Part shown: one piece after another, positions 24,349 to 35,352 of the stretch
Layout: the number at the start of each line of letters is the position of its first letter
Position numbering within the stretch: position 1 is the first letter of the stretch
Source of the DNA: Acanthochlamys bracteata
Taxonomy: Eukaryota; Streptophyta; Magnoliopsida; Pandanales; Velloziaceae
Reading direction: 5' to 3'
Assembly (NCBI GenBank): GCA_019914995.1
Contig: CM034142.1
Location: forward strand, 620,001 to 684,000
Length of the DNA: 64,000 bases
Position numbers and translations under genes: made by a program
Notes under the pieces: model-generated
Told to the model about the DNA's origin: nothing
Database searches by the model: none
The model's input: only the letters and a program-made list of their open reading frames with translations

Positions 24349-26016
24349 CTGAAATAAAAAATTACACACCAGCCGATCTCTTCAATCCATTCTGTTTTCT
24401 GCTTTGTTTTCCCTCCAAATTTGTGGAAAAGAATCATAAAGGTTCCTTCTTTACTCGAATTCTTGTAAATTTCTGCTGCTCTTTTGGTTCTTGAATTTTG
24501 TTTCCAGTAATTTTCTTTTTTTTTTGTTTGTTATTTTGACTTTATTATCTGTTTTTTTTAAAATTAGGGTAATGTTTGATTTCTGTTTTTTTTCCAGATT
24601 CGTGACATGGAGCATTAGAGGTTCAATGGTTACTCTATTTCTAGTAAACTTTTTTGTTCTTTTTTCGTTCTTTAATTTGTTCGCAGTAATTTTCTATTTT
24701 ATTTTTAAAGTTATGCTATTTTTGGGTCATTTTTTGTTTTTTTGCCCCACCACCAACCCCCCCACCCCCCCTCTCAAAGATTTGTATAATGTTTGATTTT
24801 GTTGTTTAAGCTGAAGGATTTTCAGGATTCTGGAATTTTTGTTAATTAGATTTATCAGTATTATGTTTTGGTAGACTACAATTTTCACTCGTTTAAGAGT
24901 AACACAGGAAATTTGTTGCATAGATTACATCACACATGTTAATCTGAAATTTGGAGGAGTCAGTGTACTGTAAAAAACAAAAAAATTGCGTTTTTATATA
25001 TTCTTTTAGCTTTACTTATTTGTTATTGCATTATTATCTGAAGATGTTTTCGTTCATTGAAGTGGACATTTCTAAAAAAATCCCGCTAGCGTACCAATTT
25101 ATACCTTTTTGGTTCTTAGCGTAGTTCATTGTATGAGTTTGTCATGAAATTGGCATTTCTCCTATGATGAAATTGTTTTGTGTAGATACAATGCTGAGGA
25201 TAGTAATTAGGTTACACTTGGATAGTTTCTGGATGTGGATGATCTGCATACATTGGCGTTCACACATTTGTGGGCTAATGCACCAGTTAGAAAGCGGCTC
25301 GATATTTAGAGGAGGCTAGGCACTGGTTGAAACTAGAAGAAACATACAAGGATCTCTTAGGATATCCTTCTGTGGTCGTTTTCATGGTGGCATATCCGAG
25401 AAAACTTGTTATTTAATACGTATTCAACTTTCATGCTCAATAGAGGCCACATTTGAACCTCTTGCTTGTGGTTTTCATATAGAATAGATTTATATTGTAT
25501 AGAGTTAAAACGCATAGTTAGGAGGGTAGTAGGAATCCCAAATCTTATGAAAATATAATTGAACAATTCTTCAGATATTTGTCAAATGGAATACATGTTT
25601 AAAAGGCAATAAACCTGCTACATTAGTAGCTAATTACCTATCTTTAGAAGTCTATCTTATGATGGTCTCTTTTCATGCGACCATTTCTAGATTGGATATT
25701 CCTGGAAAGTACATAGAGCCACTAGAATACAGAAGTGGTATGAGAAAGTGTATACTAAGATCATTGCAATTGATCAATACTGAAATAATTCCTTATGATC
25801 AGGACTTCCTTTCTAGGCTTTTGTTAAAAAGTAAAAAATGCCATGGCTTCTGTATCCTGAGGTCTATACTTGTTTAGGACCAATTCTGATTGTTTCTATG
25901 CTAAAATTGGAATAAAGGATCCATAACTTTTTTATCTGCAGGTTGTAGGAAAGAGTGCAAGTCAAGGTCCAATCAGTTAGAAGATGGTGCACTAGACCTC
26001 TAGTCCATACCACAAG
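24349..26016 (+). other. 5' leader of the D-box gene with a long leader intron
   Basis: A T-rich leader follows the E2F site. The exon carrying the start codon begins at 25943, after sense TTTATCTGCAG. The donor of the first noncoding exon is uncertain; a candidate is near 24440 (ATAAAG then GTTCC). The intervening 1.5 kb is T-rich with no gene seen. Confidence 0.5.
25984..25995 (+). promoter_or_regulatory. Minimal upstream ORF (ATG GTG CAC TAG)
   Basis: A three-codon upstream reading frame, ATG GTG CAC followed by TAG, lies in the same leader exon 21 nt before the main ATG at 26017. Such short frames can lower or gate translation of the main frame. Confidence 0.5.
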
Positions 26017-28351
26017 ATGAATCGTGATGCACCTGATGGGGTAAAGCGACAAGCACTTGGTGACCTTACAAATATTCACAGGAAGAGGGCATTGCCATCA
26101 TCTCCTGGAAAAACTACTATGGAAAATAAACTTGGAAAATTGGGGAGGACTTTGGAGAATGAGCCTAATAAATCAATTCCATTGTGTCTTGGATCAGTCA
26201 TCTCAAATGGTGTCAAAGATGGCAAAACTCTTTTGAGCAGTAGATGCCACCCCCTTGAAGAAGGCAATTTAGGTGTCCTTGGCCCTGTAGGAACTGAATT
26301 GTCTACAAGTAGATCTTTAGATCCTGCATTCCCCTTTGAGAAGACTCAAGAAGATGATTCAGGTGAGGAAACTGAGGAAGATATCCCAGAGGACTCTGAT
26401 ACAAATAGTACTGAGTTTATGGTGCAAAGTTCTCAGTCTAGAGGTGCATGCAGTCACTGCCTTGCTTTCAATCAAGGTAATGCCAATTCATTCTGTTCAA
26501 AGGAAAATGACTGTGATGGCATGGCAGACAGCTCTCAGAATGGGTCTTGCACTGGAAGTTGCTCAAAAGCAGCCAGAACCTCCTTAAATGTGGCTGGCCT
26601 GGAGGGGTTTCTAGAAGCCTATGACGCTTCCAACAAGGTACCTAATGCCGCTGTTGAGAATACCATCAGCATGGGGAAAGGATGTTCATGTTCTTTTTGT
26701 CTCAAAGGTAAATTAAGACTTATCAGAAATAATGTGCTTTGGTGTGGTCTTTATTTCTTCTCTTTGCTGTTTTTTGTTTAGTTATTGCATTTGGCCGACA
26801 TCTAGTATCTGGATGGTAGGTTTGTTTAGTGTCTGACTATTACCATGTGATTATGCATATTGTGGTCAGCTGCTTATATTTGGACAAATCTTCAGTACCA
26901 CGATGGTAAAGATTGTCTGGCTGGTAAGTTTAATCTCTCTTGCAACTTATGTGTTTCTACATTTACAATTTTTTACACCTATTTTCACATGTTGAGGCAA
27001 TATTTTTATTTTTATGGTTTTCTTCAGTGTTAAAGAAAAGCAGGACATTTGCTCGGACTGTGGAAGGAAGATTTTACAACAATGGATATGACAAAAGAGT
27101 TGCACAAGACAACTCAACAAGAACCTCCAAAATGGAGTTTGATCTCTTGCGACATTGCAGATCACTATTTCTTCGCACAGAAACTTTCCTTGTTCATGAA
27201 CGTGATCAGCTTGTAAGTTTCATTATTCATTGTTACTTTCCTTTTGTCATGTTTTACTACTAGGAGTTTTATTTATTAAATTTCATGAAAAAAGATGGTT
27301 GGGTCATTATTCTTGTGTTATAATAGGTTCTTTAGTTTTGCATATATGATATGCATGCTATAGTTTGTGTTCCAATTTCCCTTTGTTGTGTTGATCTATG
27401 ACTGGTTGAGTGTCTGTAGCAATTAATTAAGGATCCTAGTTTTCTAGGTTCACTATGGCCTCTATCATATATATGAAGACATACGCTAAGTTCGTTTTGG
27501 TCAATCTGTTACTTGGAATCTGTTAGGGGGCACCATTATGGCATCTCATTCTTATGCCAAATTTATGCTTTAAGCTTTATTAACTTTCTCAGGGATGCTT
27601 AATCTAAGTTACAGATCTGTAATGGGTGGATTAATCATTCATTTCTTTGCCTGGTAACAATTGACTGCTGCTCATTTTCTGTTTTCTTTTGGAGAGAACT
27701 CTAATGCATCCATCAAACTTATGGGATACTGAGTTTTGAAGGAACCATATGATTATTGAAGTAGTCATGAGTTTAGCACAACATGAAACAAGGTGATTTT
27801 GCACTAGATAGGATAGTATTCTATTTGGATGTCAGTCTATGGACACCAATGATGATAGTGACAGGAAATTGTAGTTCTTCACGGTTAGAATTATGAATAG
27901 AAAATAAGTTATTTAACTCTAATTGTGTTTTATCACAATTCTTGACATTTGAAGTAGTTGTTTGCCTGTTTTCTCTTTAAGAACCCAAGAAGTGGGAAGC
28001 GTCATTTCTACCGAGCCAGTAGCTGGAACAAGAGTTTTACCATAAACCAAGATTATTGGAATGGATATTTCCATTGTTGTAGTTCCATCACCAGACAAGG
28101 AAGTAGTGAATGAAAACATGCCTAGTCTGGTCTTGTAGTTAATGCTTTAGGTTTCTAAACTCTAGTTAGATAATTTTCCATGTATCTCTTTCTGTTGCAT
28201 ATTTGGCACTATGCATCTGCTGACACTACACTCAGCTTTATCTCTTCTTTTATATGCCCAGAACTCGAATCTCCGAATGCTGGAAGAACTGAGGGAAAGC
28301 TGCAAAGGAAACTTGGAGTCGATTAACATGGCCTCCAAGAAAAGGTCATGA
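26017..28351 (+). CDS. Unnamed plant protein with D-box, KEN box and Cys-rich motif
   Basis: I do not recognise a named family. Exons: 26017-26707, 26870-26923, 27028-27212, 28262-28351; phases match and the product is 339 aa. Near the N-terminus RQALGDLTN (residues 11-19) fits the destruction box RxxLxxxxN exactly and resembles the D-box of plant mitotic cyclins. A KEN box lies at residues 162-164 (CSKENDCD). An acidic stretch (EETEEDIPEDSDTN) precedes two Cys clusters: CSHC at 145-148 and CSCSFC at 223-228, the latter running into LKAAYIWTNLQYHDG. The C-terminal part is helical and charged (SLFLRTETFLVHERDQL, LRMLEELRESCKGNLESIN) and could form a coiled coil. With the upstream E2F site, this suggests a cell-cycle-regulated protein degraded by APC/C. 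That is inference from short motifs; the gene structure itself is solid. Confidence 0.88.
27213..28261 (+). other. Last intron of the D-box gene
   Basis: A 1049-bp T-rich intron between the exon ending HERDQL and the final 29-codon exon. No repeats or open frames of note. Confidence 0.8.
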
Positions 28352-29450
28352 TCATGTGTGTATGTTTACAATGTTCCGGTAAACCATATGTAATTTAAGT
28401 TCTCTTTGGAGATGACTTACAAATTGACTGCAACTGCAAGAAGAGGGTGGTGCTGGTGATCGCTACCTGCACGCTTCCACTCACTTTGCATAATTCTCAC
28501 TTTTGAACTATTTGTCTGTCATTGTTTCTACAATATGTTCATAATATTGTCAGTAACGAGCCATATGCAGATTTATCCACTGTGTGCTCTTCCCCTGTGC
28601 ATAAATCTGTAAACAGGGATACTTATTCTAACCAGAATGCAAAATTTCATTCTTAGCTGTGTTCAAGGTAAGCCTGTTCCTGATGCAAAAGTTCATTGTG
28701 AAGTGCTCTATGAGTTAAGGCCTTGTCTATCTTTATGAGCCTGCAGGAAACATGATATTGTATCAGTTACTTAACAATTTACATTGAATGAACAATTTCT
28801 TTTACAAATAAGGTGAAATAAATTATCTACATAAACAGTAGTAAGAACAGTTGAGCTACGTAGTTCTTACAAATCAAATGCATCTACAACTTCAAAACCA
28901 GCTTAAGCCAGCAATACTATTTTGTAAAAACTTTCGGTTAATTGCCTTCCATTAACCATCTATGACTAGACACAACATTGTTCATTCACAAGTTGAAAAG
29001 AAATCCTAAACAAAATTCAATCGCGTGAATACAAGTCAGTTTGCTAGCCCTAGCAATTCTCTTCCAAACTTACCTAGTCTATTTAAAGAGGATAATATAT
29101 GATATGACTTTATGAACTCTATTTGAAATTGGTTAATTTAGATCTGACTTTGCGGTTCAATCTAGTCATATTCGTATTAATTTCGAGACAATTCGAAATT
29201 AATTCAATAAATTTAATTTATATAAAAAATTTAAATAATAATATTACATTTGAATGAAAAAAGCATTTTGTTTTTTCAAACTCACACATCTTGTCAATGA
29301 TTGGAGGTGTAAGTTAGTGAAGTTAGTGATTATTATTAATTAAAATAAAAATATTATATTCAAAAAAATATTTTAAAAAAATACTTTTAAATACACTATC
29401 GGTGCAGAACAAGAGTGTTTGAAGTCAAAAACCAGAAGCCTTACCAAATG
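28352..29450 (+). other. 3' UTR of the D-box gene and downstream spacer
   Basis: The 3' UTR probably ends within the next 350 bp; no single poly(A) signal is decisive. From about 29080 the DNA turns AT-rich with one eroded short element (about 29200-29400). Confidence 0.45.
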
Positions 29451-29524
29451 GCATTACCCTCTTTCCCGCCTTCGTAGCAATAAAACTGAATGAACTTCGG
29501 CAGCATTACCCTCTTTTCCGCCTT
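29451..29524. repeat. Near-perfect tandem duplication beside the U5-40K relic
   Basis: GCATTACCCTCTTTCCCGCC occurs at 29452 and again, as GCATTACCCTCTTTTCCGCC, at about 29502, period about 51 bp. It lies just downstream of the pseudogene stop. Confidence 0.75.
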
Positions 29525-30535
29525 TAGAGTTCGCTGAAATAAACCTGCTTATCACTGGGTTCTCTAGGATGAAGTACGGTTTCATTCACTAACCATTATG
29601 CCCTGGGAGCTTATACAGGATGCGATGAGATGTTGTGTCCCAGACATACACCATCCGATCTGAACTACCAGCAGTTACCTTGCTTCCATCTGGAGACCAG
29701 CTACACTTTAGCAAGTTCTTCTCAAAGTTGTGCTTCCAGCAAATATCTTCACGCACCGATTTTCAGGTGCATAAGGGCGCATGTCCCAGATACGGAGTGA
29801 ACAGTCTATGCCATTAGTCAGAAGATAGGATCCGTCGGGGCTCAGCTGCATGCCAGTGACGTGGTGGCATGGCCCTGAAGTGTCATAGTAACCTCATTCC
29901 TCCTGAGGTCCCACACCTTTACATCATTGTCCAATCCACCACTGTAAACTCTATCTGCAGCATCTGAGAAGTTGACAGCTGTTATCTGATACTTATCAGG
30001 AAATATCTGGATGGCTTCCTTCAGACGAAGGTCCGAAAGTTTTGCAGTTCCATCACATCCACTGACCAGAAGAGGTGGTCCCCTGCGAGCAGTGCAACAA
30101 GAATTCACAAAGGATGAGTGCTCTGCCATCTTCTTTACCTGCTTTCCAGTTTCCACATCCCATCACTCACCGTCTTATCTGGAATGATCTGGGTTCCATC
30201 CACTGAATATCCAAGACAGCGTGCTTGTACCCTCTCGGTGCCATGAAGTTTTGCAATCAACGTGAGCATACCACAAGAAGATATCCTTATCATGAGAACC
30301 AAAGGCTATCAAACTTCCTGCAAATTCAACTTCCTGTGAGAAGTATGATAGGGGATTCCAAGCTAGAGGTCCACTGTTTTCCCCCAGTACCTCCGCCCTG
30401 GTGTGGAAGGGTGGCCCATTCTGCTCCAGGTCTTGGGCCTGAAACAGTCAAATTATTATCTACTCCGGCTGGTAGAGCTGGCGTTATGATTCAACAGAAG
30501 CCTGCAGCTATAGAGCTGGACCCTTTTGCCTGAAA
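29525..30535 (-). pseudogene. SNRNP40: Decayed copy of the U5 snRNP 40-kDa WD40 protein gene
   Basis: The minus strand shows, in order and in changing frames: SSLESPIILLTG, FAGSLIAFGSHDKDIFLW, DCKNFM, METGKQVKKMAEHSSFVNSC, RRGPPLLVSGCDGTAKL, FPDKYQITAVNFSDAADRVY, NDVKVWDLRRNEVTMTLQGH, LSPDGSYLLTNGIDCSLRIW, NFEKNLLKCSWSPDGSKVTA, GSSDRMVYVWDTTSHRILYK, and a final SDKQ-like end. These are the consecutive blades of the U5 snRNP component SNRNP40, which contacts PRP8 in the spliceosome. Small deletions remove parts of blades (after LLTG, and between DIQW and TGKQV). Frameshifts follow LQGHAT and LPGHNG, where a TAG also appears. The blades run together with no recognisable introns, consistent with a processed copy, but no poly(A) tail or target duplication was identified. 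Confidence 0.85.
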
Positions 30536-30836
30536 AGCATATTTGCAAGATAATATGAGATTGAAATCAAGATGATGTATAGCAAGAGAACGATTCCTGT
30601 AGGCAATGAGCTAAAGAACTTTCAATTTACTTAGACGATGTATATATATAGTCTGATATCCACATAGAACTGGGAAAGGAAACATGGAAAATAAACTTGT
30701 CTCAACTGACATGGGATAAAGGCCATGAAAGGAACCGCTATATGCTGTACACATGATTTTACATGCAACTCTTACATTAGGAAGGTAAGTATCAAGTGCA
30801 TATACCATACTAGGCTCCAAACAACCAATTAATCAC

Positions 30837-30941
30837 CTTGAAAGATCGAACCATTCGAAACCAAATATTTCCATCAGGTAAGTGATATTGCTTATTCTCA
30901 GAAAGGTAACGTACAAGACCACATAACTGTTCTTGACTAGG
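30837..30941 (-). other. Isolated exon-like segment, 35 codons
   Basis: On the minus strand, TTGTTTCAG precedes an open 105-nt stretch (PSQEQLCGLVRYLSENKQYH, then a LPDGNIWFRM block) and is followed by GTGATT. Length and phase are symmetric. I do not recognise the family, and no partner exons are evident. It could be a gene fragment or an exon of an unannotated transcript. Confidence 0.35.
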
Positions 30942-32917
30942 CTGAAACAACATGGAACACTCCAGTTGCATAATATTACAAGGATAATTAAACTCGAAGG
31001 CACATCTTAACCAGCTAGAAGCAAGAGTCTTCTAAGTGCTTACCACACTACACTGCTACAGTACAACCTAAAGGCTAGGATGGTATGAGCAAAGCAGACA
31101 TAGCAATTGCATATAAAGATCACCAATGAAACTATTTCAATAAGGTGATAAACCTCAAACAAACTGAGACATTGAAGCAAGCAAATCTCACTAGCTTTAT
31201 CTCAACAGTATCATATTGACAAACTATTGAAAGAGCATACGAATAATTACTACAATCAGGCCGGGAAAAAGATATTAACTTTGAGTCCTGCTGAAATAGC
31301 TTGAAATCCTAATTAGCATTCCTCTATTTCGTTCCCTGAGTCAAAAGTTGATTGCCATCTGAGTTTTTAATAACAACGGATTTGTTGATCATATCCAGTA
31401 CTTAAAAGAAATAAAAAATTATATGAGCGCGTGTTTTATCTTGTAGATAAAGTAGATAAAGAGTTTTTTGAAAGTTAATTTAAAAAATTAAATTAAAAAT
31501 TAAAAATATTTAATAAAAAATAAAATTATATATATTGATTAATATTTTATAATAAGTTTTAAAATTAATTTTTTTAAAAAAATTTATTAATAAAAAAATT
31601 TATTAATAAAAAAATTTTATTTTAATATATATATATATATTTTATATTAAAAATGAGTTTGAGATGTTAGTAAACACTTCCTGAGCTTAAAATGGTATTA
31701 CAAATGCACGATCCATAAAGGAGGATCACATCTAAGTAGCACCTGTGGGAATAACTGAATTCCAGTAGATTCAGGTTTTACAAAATAAGTACAATCTTGA
31801 AATTTCGGAAACATTAGTGAACCAAGTAACAAATTTTCAACGGTGCACAAAAACAAAGCATATCAAACAGAAAAATGAACTACATAAGCAAGAAAATCCT
31901 AAAATTACAACACAGAACAGTCTAAATACCGCAAATGAAAGTAAATTGAGCTGCAAAAAGCATTATTAGTTTTGGTTCAATATACTAATTTAAGATTAGA
32001 GAAACAGATAAACAATTAATCAAAATGATAAATTCTCCATTATCTAAACAATCAAATCGAACACAAAATAAGCTTCTAAACTTTTAACCATGATTTCTAA
32101 CTTGTCAAGCTTAATCTATTATAAAATGCTTAACAACTGAAAGACCCTACCCAATATATTCTTTTCCCAATCTATTCAAAAGTTGAAGCAAAGTATATGT
32201 TTAGAATAGATTGCTTTTTTCAAAGATATATTAACTTAAAAAACCAGTAGAACAACTAGGAGCACATACTTTCTACTAATTATTCATAATTAATAGTAGG
32301 TTATAATTAATATTAACGATTGAAGAATTTAAAAACTATATAAATATCAAAATCTAATATGTCAAGTTAAAATATGCTATCAGCTAGATTTCTATGTTCC
32401 GCTACCTAAATGCAAGATTCGTATGTTCTAAAGCATGAAATATCCTTAAAACAAAACAATTCAGACAATTTCAATATTCTCCGATTCTTCTTTATCTATA
32501 GTGCGTATTTTATTTGTCCGTAAATAATTCAAAAATGAGTTTTTAAAAAATAAACTATTAAAATAAAAAATAATTTGTGTAAGTAAACATAAAATGTTAT
32601 TTTAGAAGTTAATATTAACAAAAAAAAAGAAATCACTTCTGGAATCATTTATGAAGAAATAAACAAGCATATAGTAAAAAAATTTTACATAAATGGGGAT
32701 TGCATCCAGAAATAAGGAAAAATAGCCACAAGGTAGAACAAATATCTGCTTCCGTTTATCACATGATAATAACATCCAATTTTCATACTTACAATAGTAT
32801 TCAATTACATTTCAGCGTGTAAATTGAACTACTAGCACGTAACTTGCATCACAAAAACGTTATTTTTTGAAAATTATAAGCCACTTTCTGTGAAAATAAC
32901 ACATCTAAGATCTCTCC
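30942..32917. other. Spacer between the exon-like segment and the annexin gene
   Basis: About 2 kb with no gene seen. It contains an AT-rich element-like block at about 31420-31670, with repeated AAAAAAATTTATTAATA words and an (AT)n run. The part next to 32917 is the likely annexin 3' UTR. Confidence 0.5.
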
Positions 32918-34117
32918 TCAAGATCTCTTGAGAAGTGCAATAAGTACATCTGCAACCAAGCCATTAGCCTTGCAGCTCTCACCACTGAACTCACTCCTTA
33001 CAAGGCTCTCAAGAGACCACCCTGTCTTCACTGCAAAAGCACTGTTTATGTTCTTGATATCTATCTCTGAACGGGTCAAGATTATCCTCACTAAAGCATC
33101 TCTTGCATCACCCTGCTTCAGTGTTCTTCTGAGTTGCTTGGCTAATTCCTTCTCAGGGAACTGAATGCAACGTATCACAACACGAGCCTGCTTGCCGAAT
33201 TCTCCACACTTCTCTTTCTTGAGGAATCTCATTAGCTCATGACCATAGAGTTGTTTGAAAGATGATAATATAGATCTCATTTGGCTGCCGCTTCTATGAC
33301 TCAAGATTGTCAGGATGCACCTTTCATCGATGCGTTTGCCAGTTTCCATAGCTTCGTAGAGAGTCTTGGCATCGCACATTGCCATGCTGGAGTCAACTCT
33401 AGCACCAGCATAGTTAGTTGAGTTCAAGACTGCCAACAGAACCTAAAGAGTGATGAAAGATTGCGTATACAATTAGCTTCAAAAGATAAGAAAGGAAAAA
33501 GAAACTTTTTCATGGAGTTTCAAAAGTGCGTTACTGGCTCAAGAACTATTAAAAGAGCAATGCGATTTCCATTCTGTGGCTCCAGTGGTCAAAACAAAAG
33601 GTCACAGTGCATCGAACACTACGCCTTGCGGTTCCTTCAAGTCATGCAGAATATATGAACTGCTAGAATAAAGGATTACCTCTTTCAAGCAGCCCTTCGC
33701 CTTAGAGGAGACATCTCGTTCAAGGCTGGAGTTGAATCGAGCCTGATACTCGTGCTTGGTAGATGCAAGCACAGAAGAAGAACGAGTGCAGATGATTTCT
33801 GTGACAGTTTCATAGTCCAAGTTGCTAGCCAAAAGTGCTTCCCTGACTAACCATGCATCTCGTTCATGTGATTCACTAATCAGAAGGCTTGCAACTCTCT
33901 GCATCAACACATAACACTCAAGCACCAGTTGAACCTCATTATCTGAACTAGTGACGGAAAACACTTACCGCAAACTGACTGCTACTTTCAGAAATGATGC
34001 TGAGGAGGTCACCGCTGTAAAGGCGTCGGTAAGATTGACGGATAAACTTGAACTCATCCCTGGTCCTATTAGTTAGAATATCCACTACATGTCTTGCGTC
34101 GCTGCTTGAACCATTAG
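32918..34117 (-). CDS. Divergent plant annexin, first exon not placed
   Basis: Annexins are Ca2+- and phospholipid-binding proteins built of four repeats. Exons seen (minus): 34117-33969, 33898-33680, 33442-32918, giving 297 codons including the stop, in matching phase. Repeat 1: DARHVVDILTNRTRDEFKFI then RQSYRRLYSGDL. Repeat 2: ERDAWLVREALLASNLDYET through IICTRSS. Repeat 3: ERCILTILSHRSGSQMRSIL. Repeat 4: DALVRIILTRSEIDIKNINS. The type II Ca2+ loop (K/M)GxGT is degenerate in each visible repeat, so calcium binding may be reduced. The usual N-terminus (VPxxEDAEALxxAxxG) must lie upstream in an exon ending one base into a codon. A phase-compatible piece at about 34693-34760 (sense ..KVYIPG then GTATAG) does not look annexin-like, so the start is unresolved. 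The gene may be 5'-incomplete. Confidence 0.82.
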
Positions 34118-35352
34118 CTATAAGGCAGAATAAAGAGAAACAAAAATGCTCTTAGTTTTAATACTGTGGCATAACATTAATAGGAGAATATACTGGTTCA
34201 TGATCTTTGTTCCTTGCATCCAGAAAGAACGAGGGAAGGCTAGAGTTAAAAACCTTGCTGTAGAAGTTAGGATATCTACTGCAGTTTAAAGCTTGCGATG
34301 CATAAAAACGAACACATTACCATGACAAACTTGGTAAGCTGGACATGCAGGATACTATGATTATCTGGGTCGAGCCAAACCAAACAAAAAGAAAAACCAA
34401 AAACTAAATAGAAGAAAAATATGAATAGAATGGCTTTGCACTAAATTCGAAAACTATAGAGATACTGTAAATTTGGAAAACTAATACAAATATTGTTGAA
34501 AGAATTAATGCTAGATTGACTGCTCTGAAACTAAATTTCTACCAGCAAAATAATTATGAATACGCATGCAATCAGCTTCATATTTCTCCATAAGATGGGT
34601 TCTTAGTATCTATTTCTAAGTGCCTGGAAAACTAGGTGAAGTAACAACAGCTGGAAAATAAAAGAACGGAGTGGGTTTCCTTTTATAGGCTGCAGTCCTA
34701 TACCTGGAATATAAACTTTCCATAAAGCATCCCAAAAAAGAGAATAAACAACAATATCTAAAGTGAAGAACATATCCTACCTCCCAACTTCAACCATCAC
34801 CTTAATAAAGCACTTCATTTTCCATCATTGACGTCTGATTTTATAGGCAACAAAGTTTTGGAAATTTCTTGCAGTTCCCATGCAAAAGAATCCACATCTT
34901 CTCAAGAACAAGCGTACTGGTAACGTTACAGATACTCAACATTCCATGTCCTCGATTCAACGATTGCAAATGAGTAACAAAGCAAGATCAGCAAATTCAG
35001 ATGATGTGAATCAGACAACCTTGAACTTTTAGCTGTTGTTGTTTACCATGTCAAGGAGCAAAGTCACATTCAAACCACTACAAATATTCTTCATTCCTTA
35101 TCTTAACTGACCGTGATGCCCTTTCACTAGGCTGTTCAAATTGTAAACAAAATGAGAAAACATAAAAGAAGCGGATAACCTCTGGAAACAAAGAAGAAAG
35201 CCAGCACAACTTCCACTTCGAAATGAAGTAGCTTTACACTACTTCCTCTATTTACACTGTCACAGGTTTCATCTATTGATGGCTTTTATCTGGTCAGAAT
35301 CTAATATATGATCTAAATTGAAAGTCACATGGCTTCCTCACAGTTCAAGAAT
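34118..35352 (-). other. Upstream region of the annexin, expected to hold its first exon
   Basis: About 1.2 kb lie between the annexin exon at 34117 and the stop of the next minus-strand gene. I looked for an annexin N-terminal exon and found none convincing; nothing else is seen. Confidence 0.4.
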
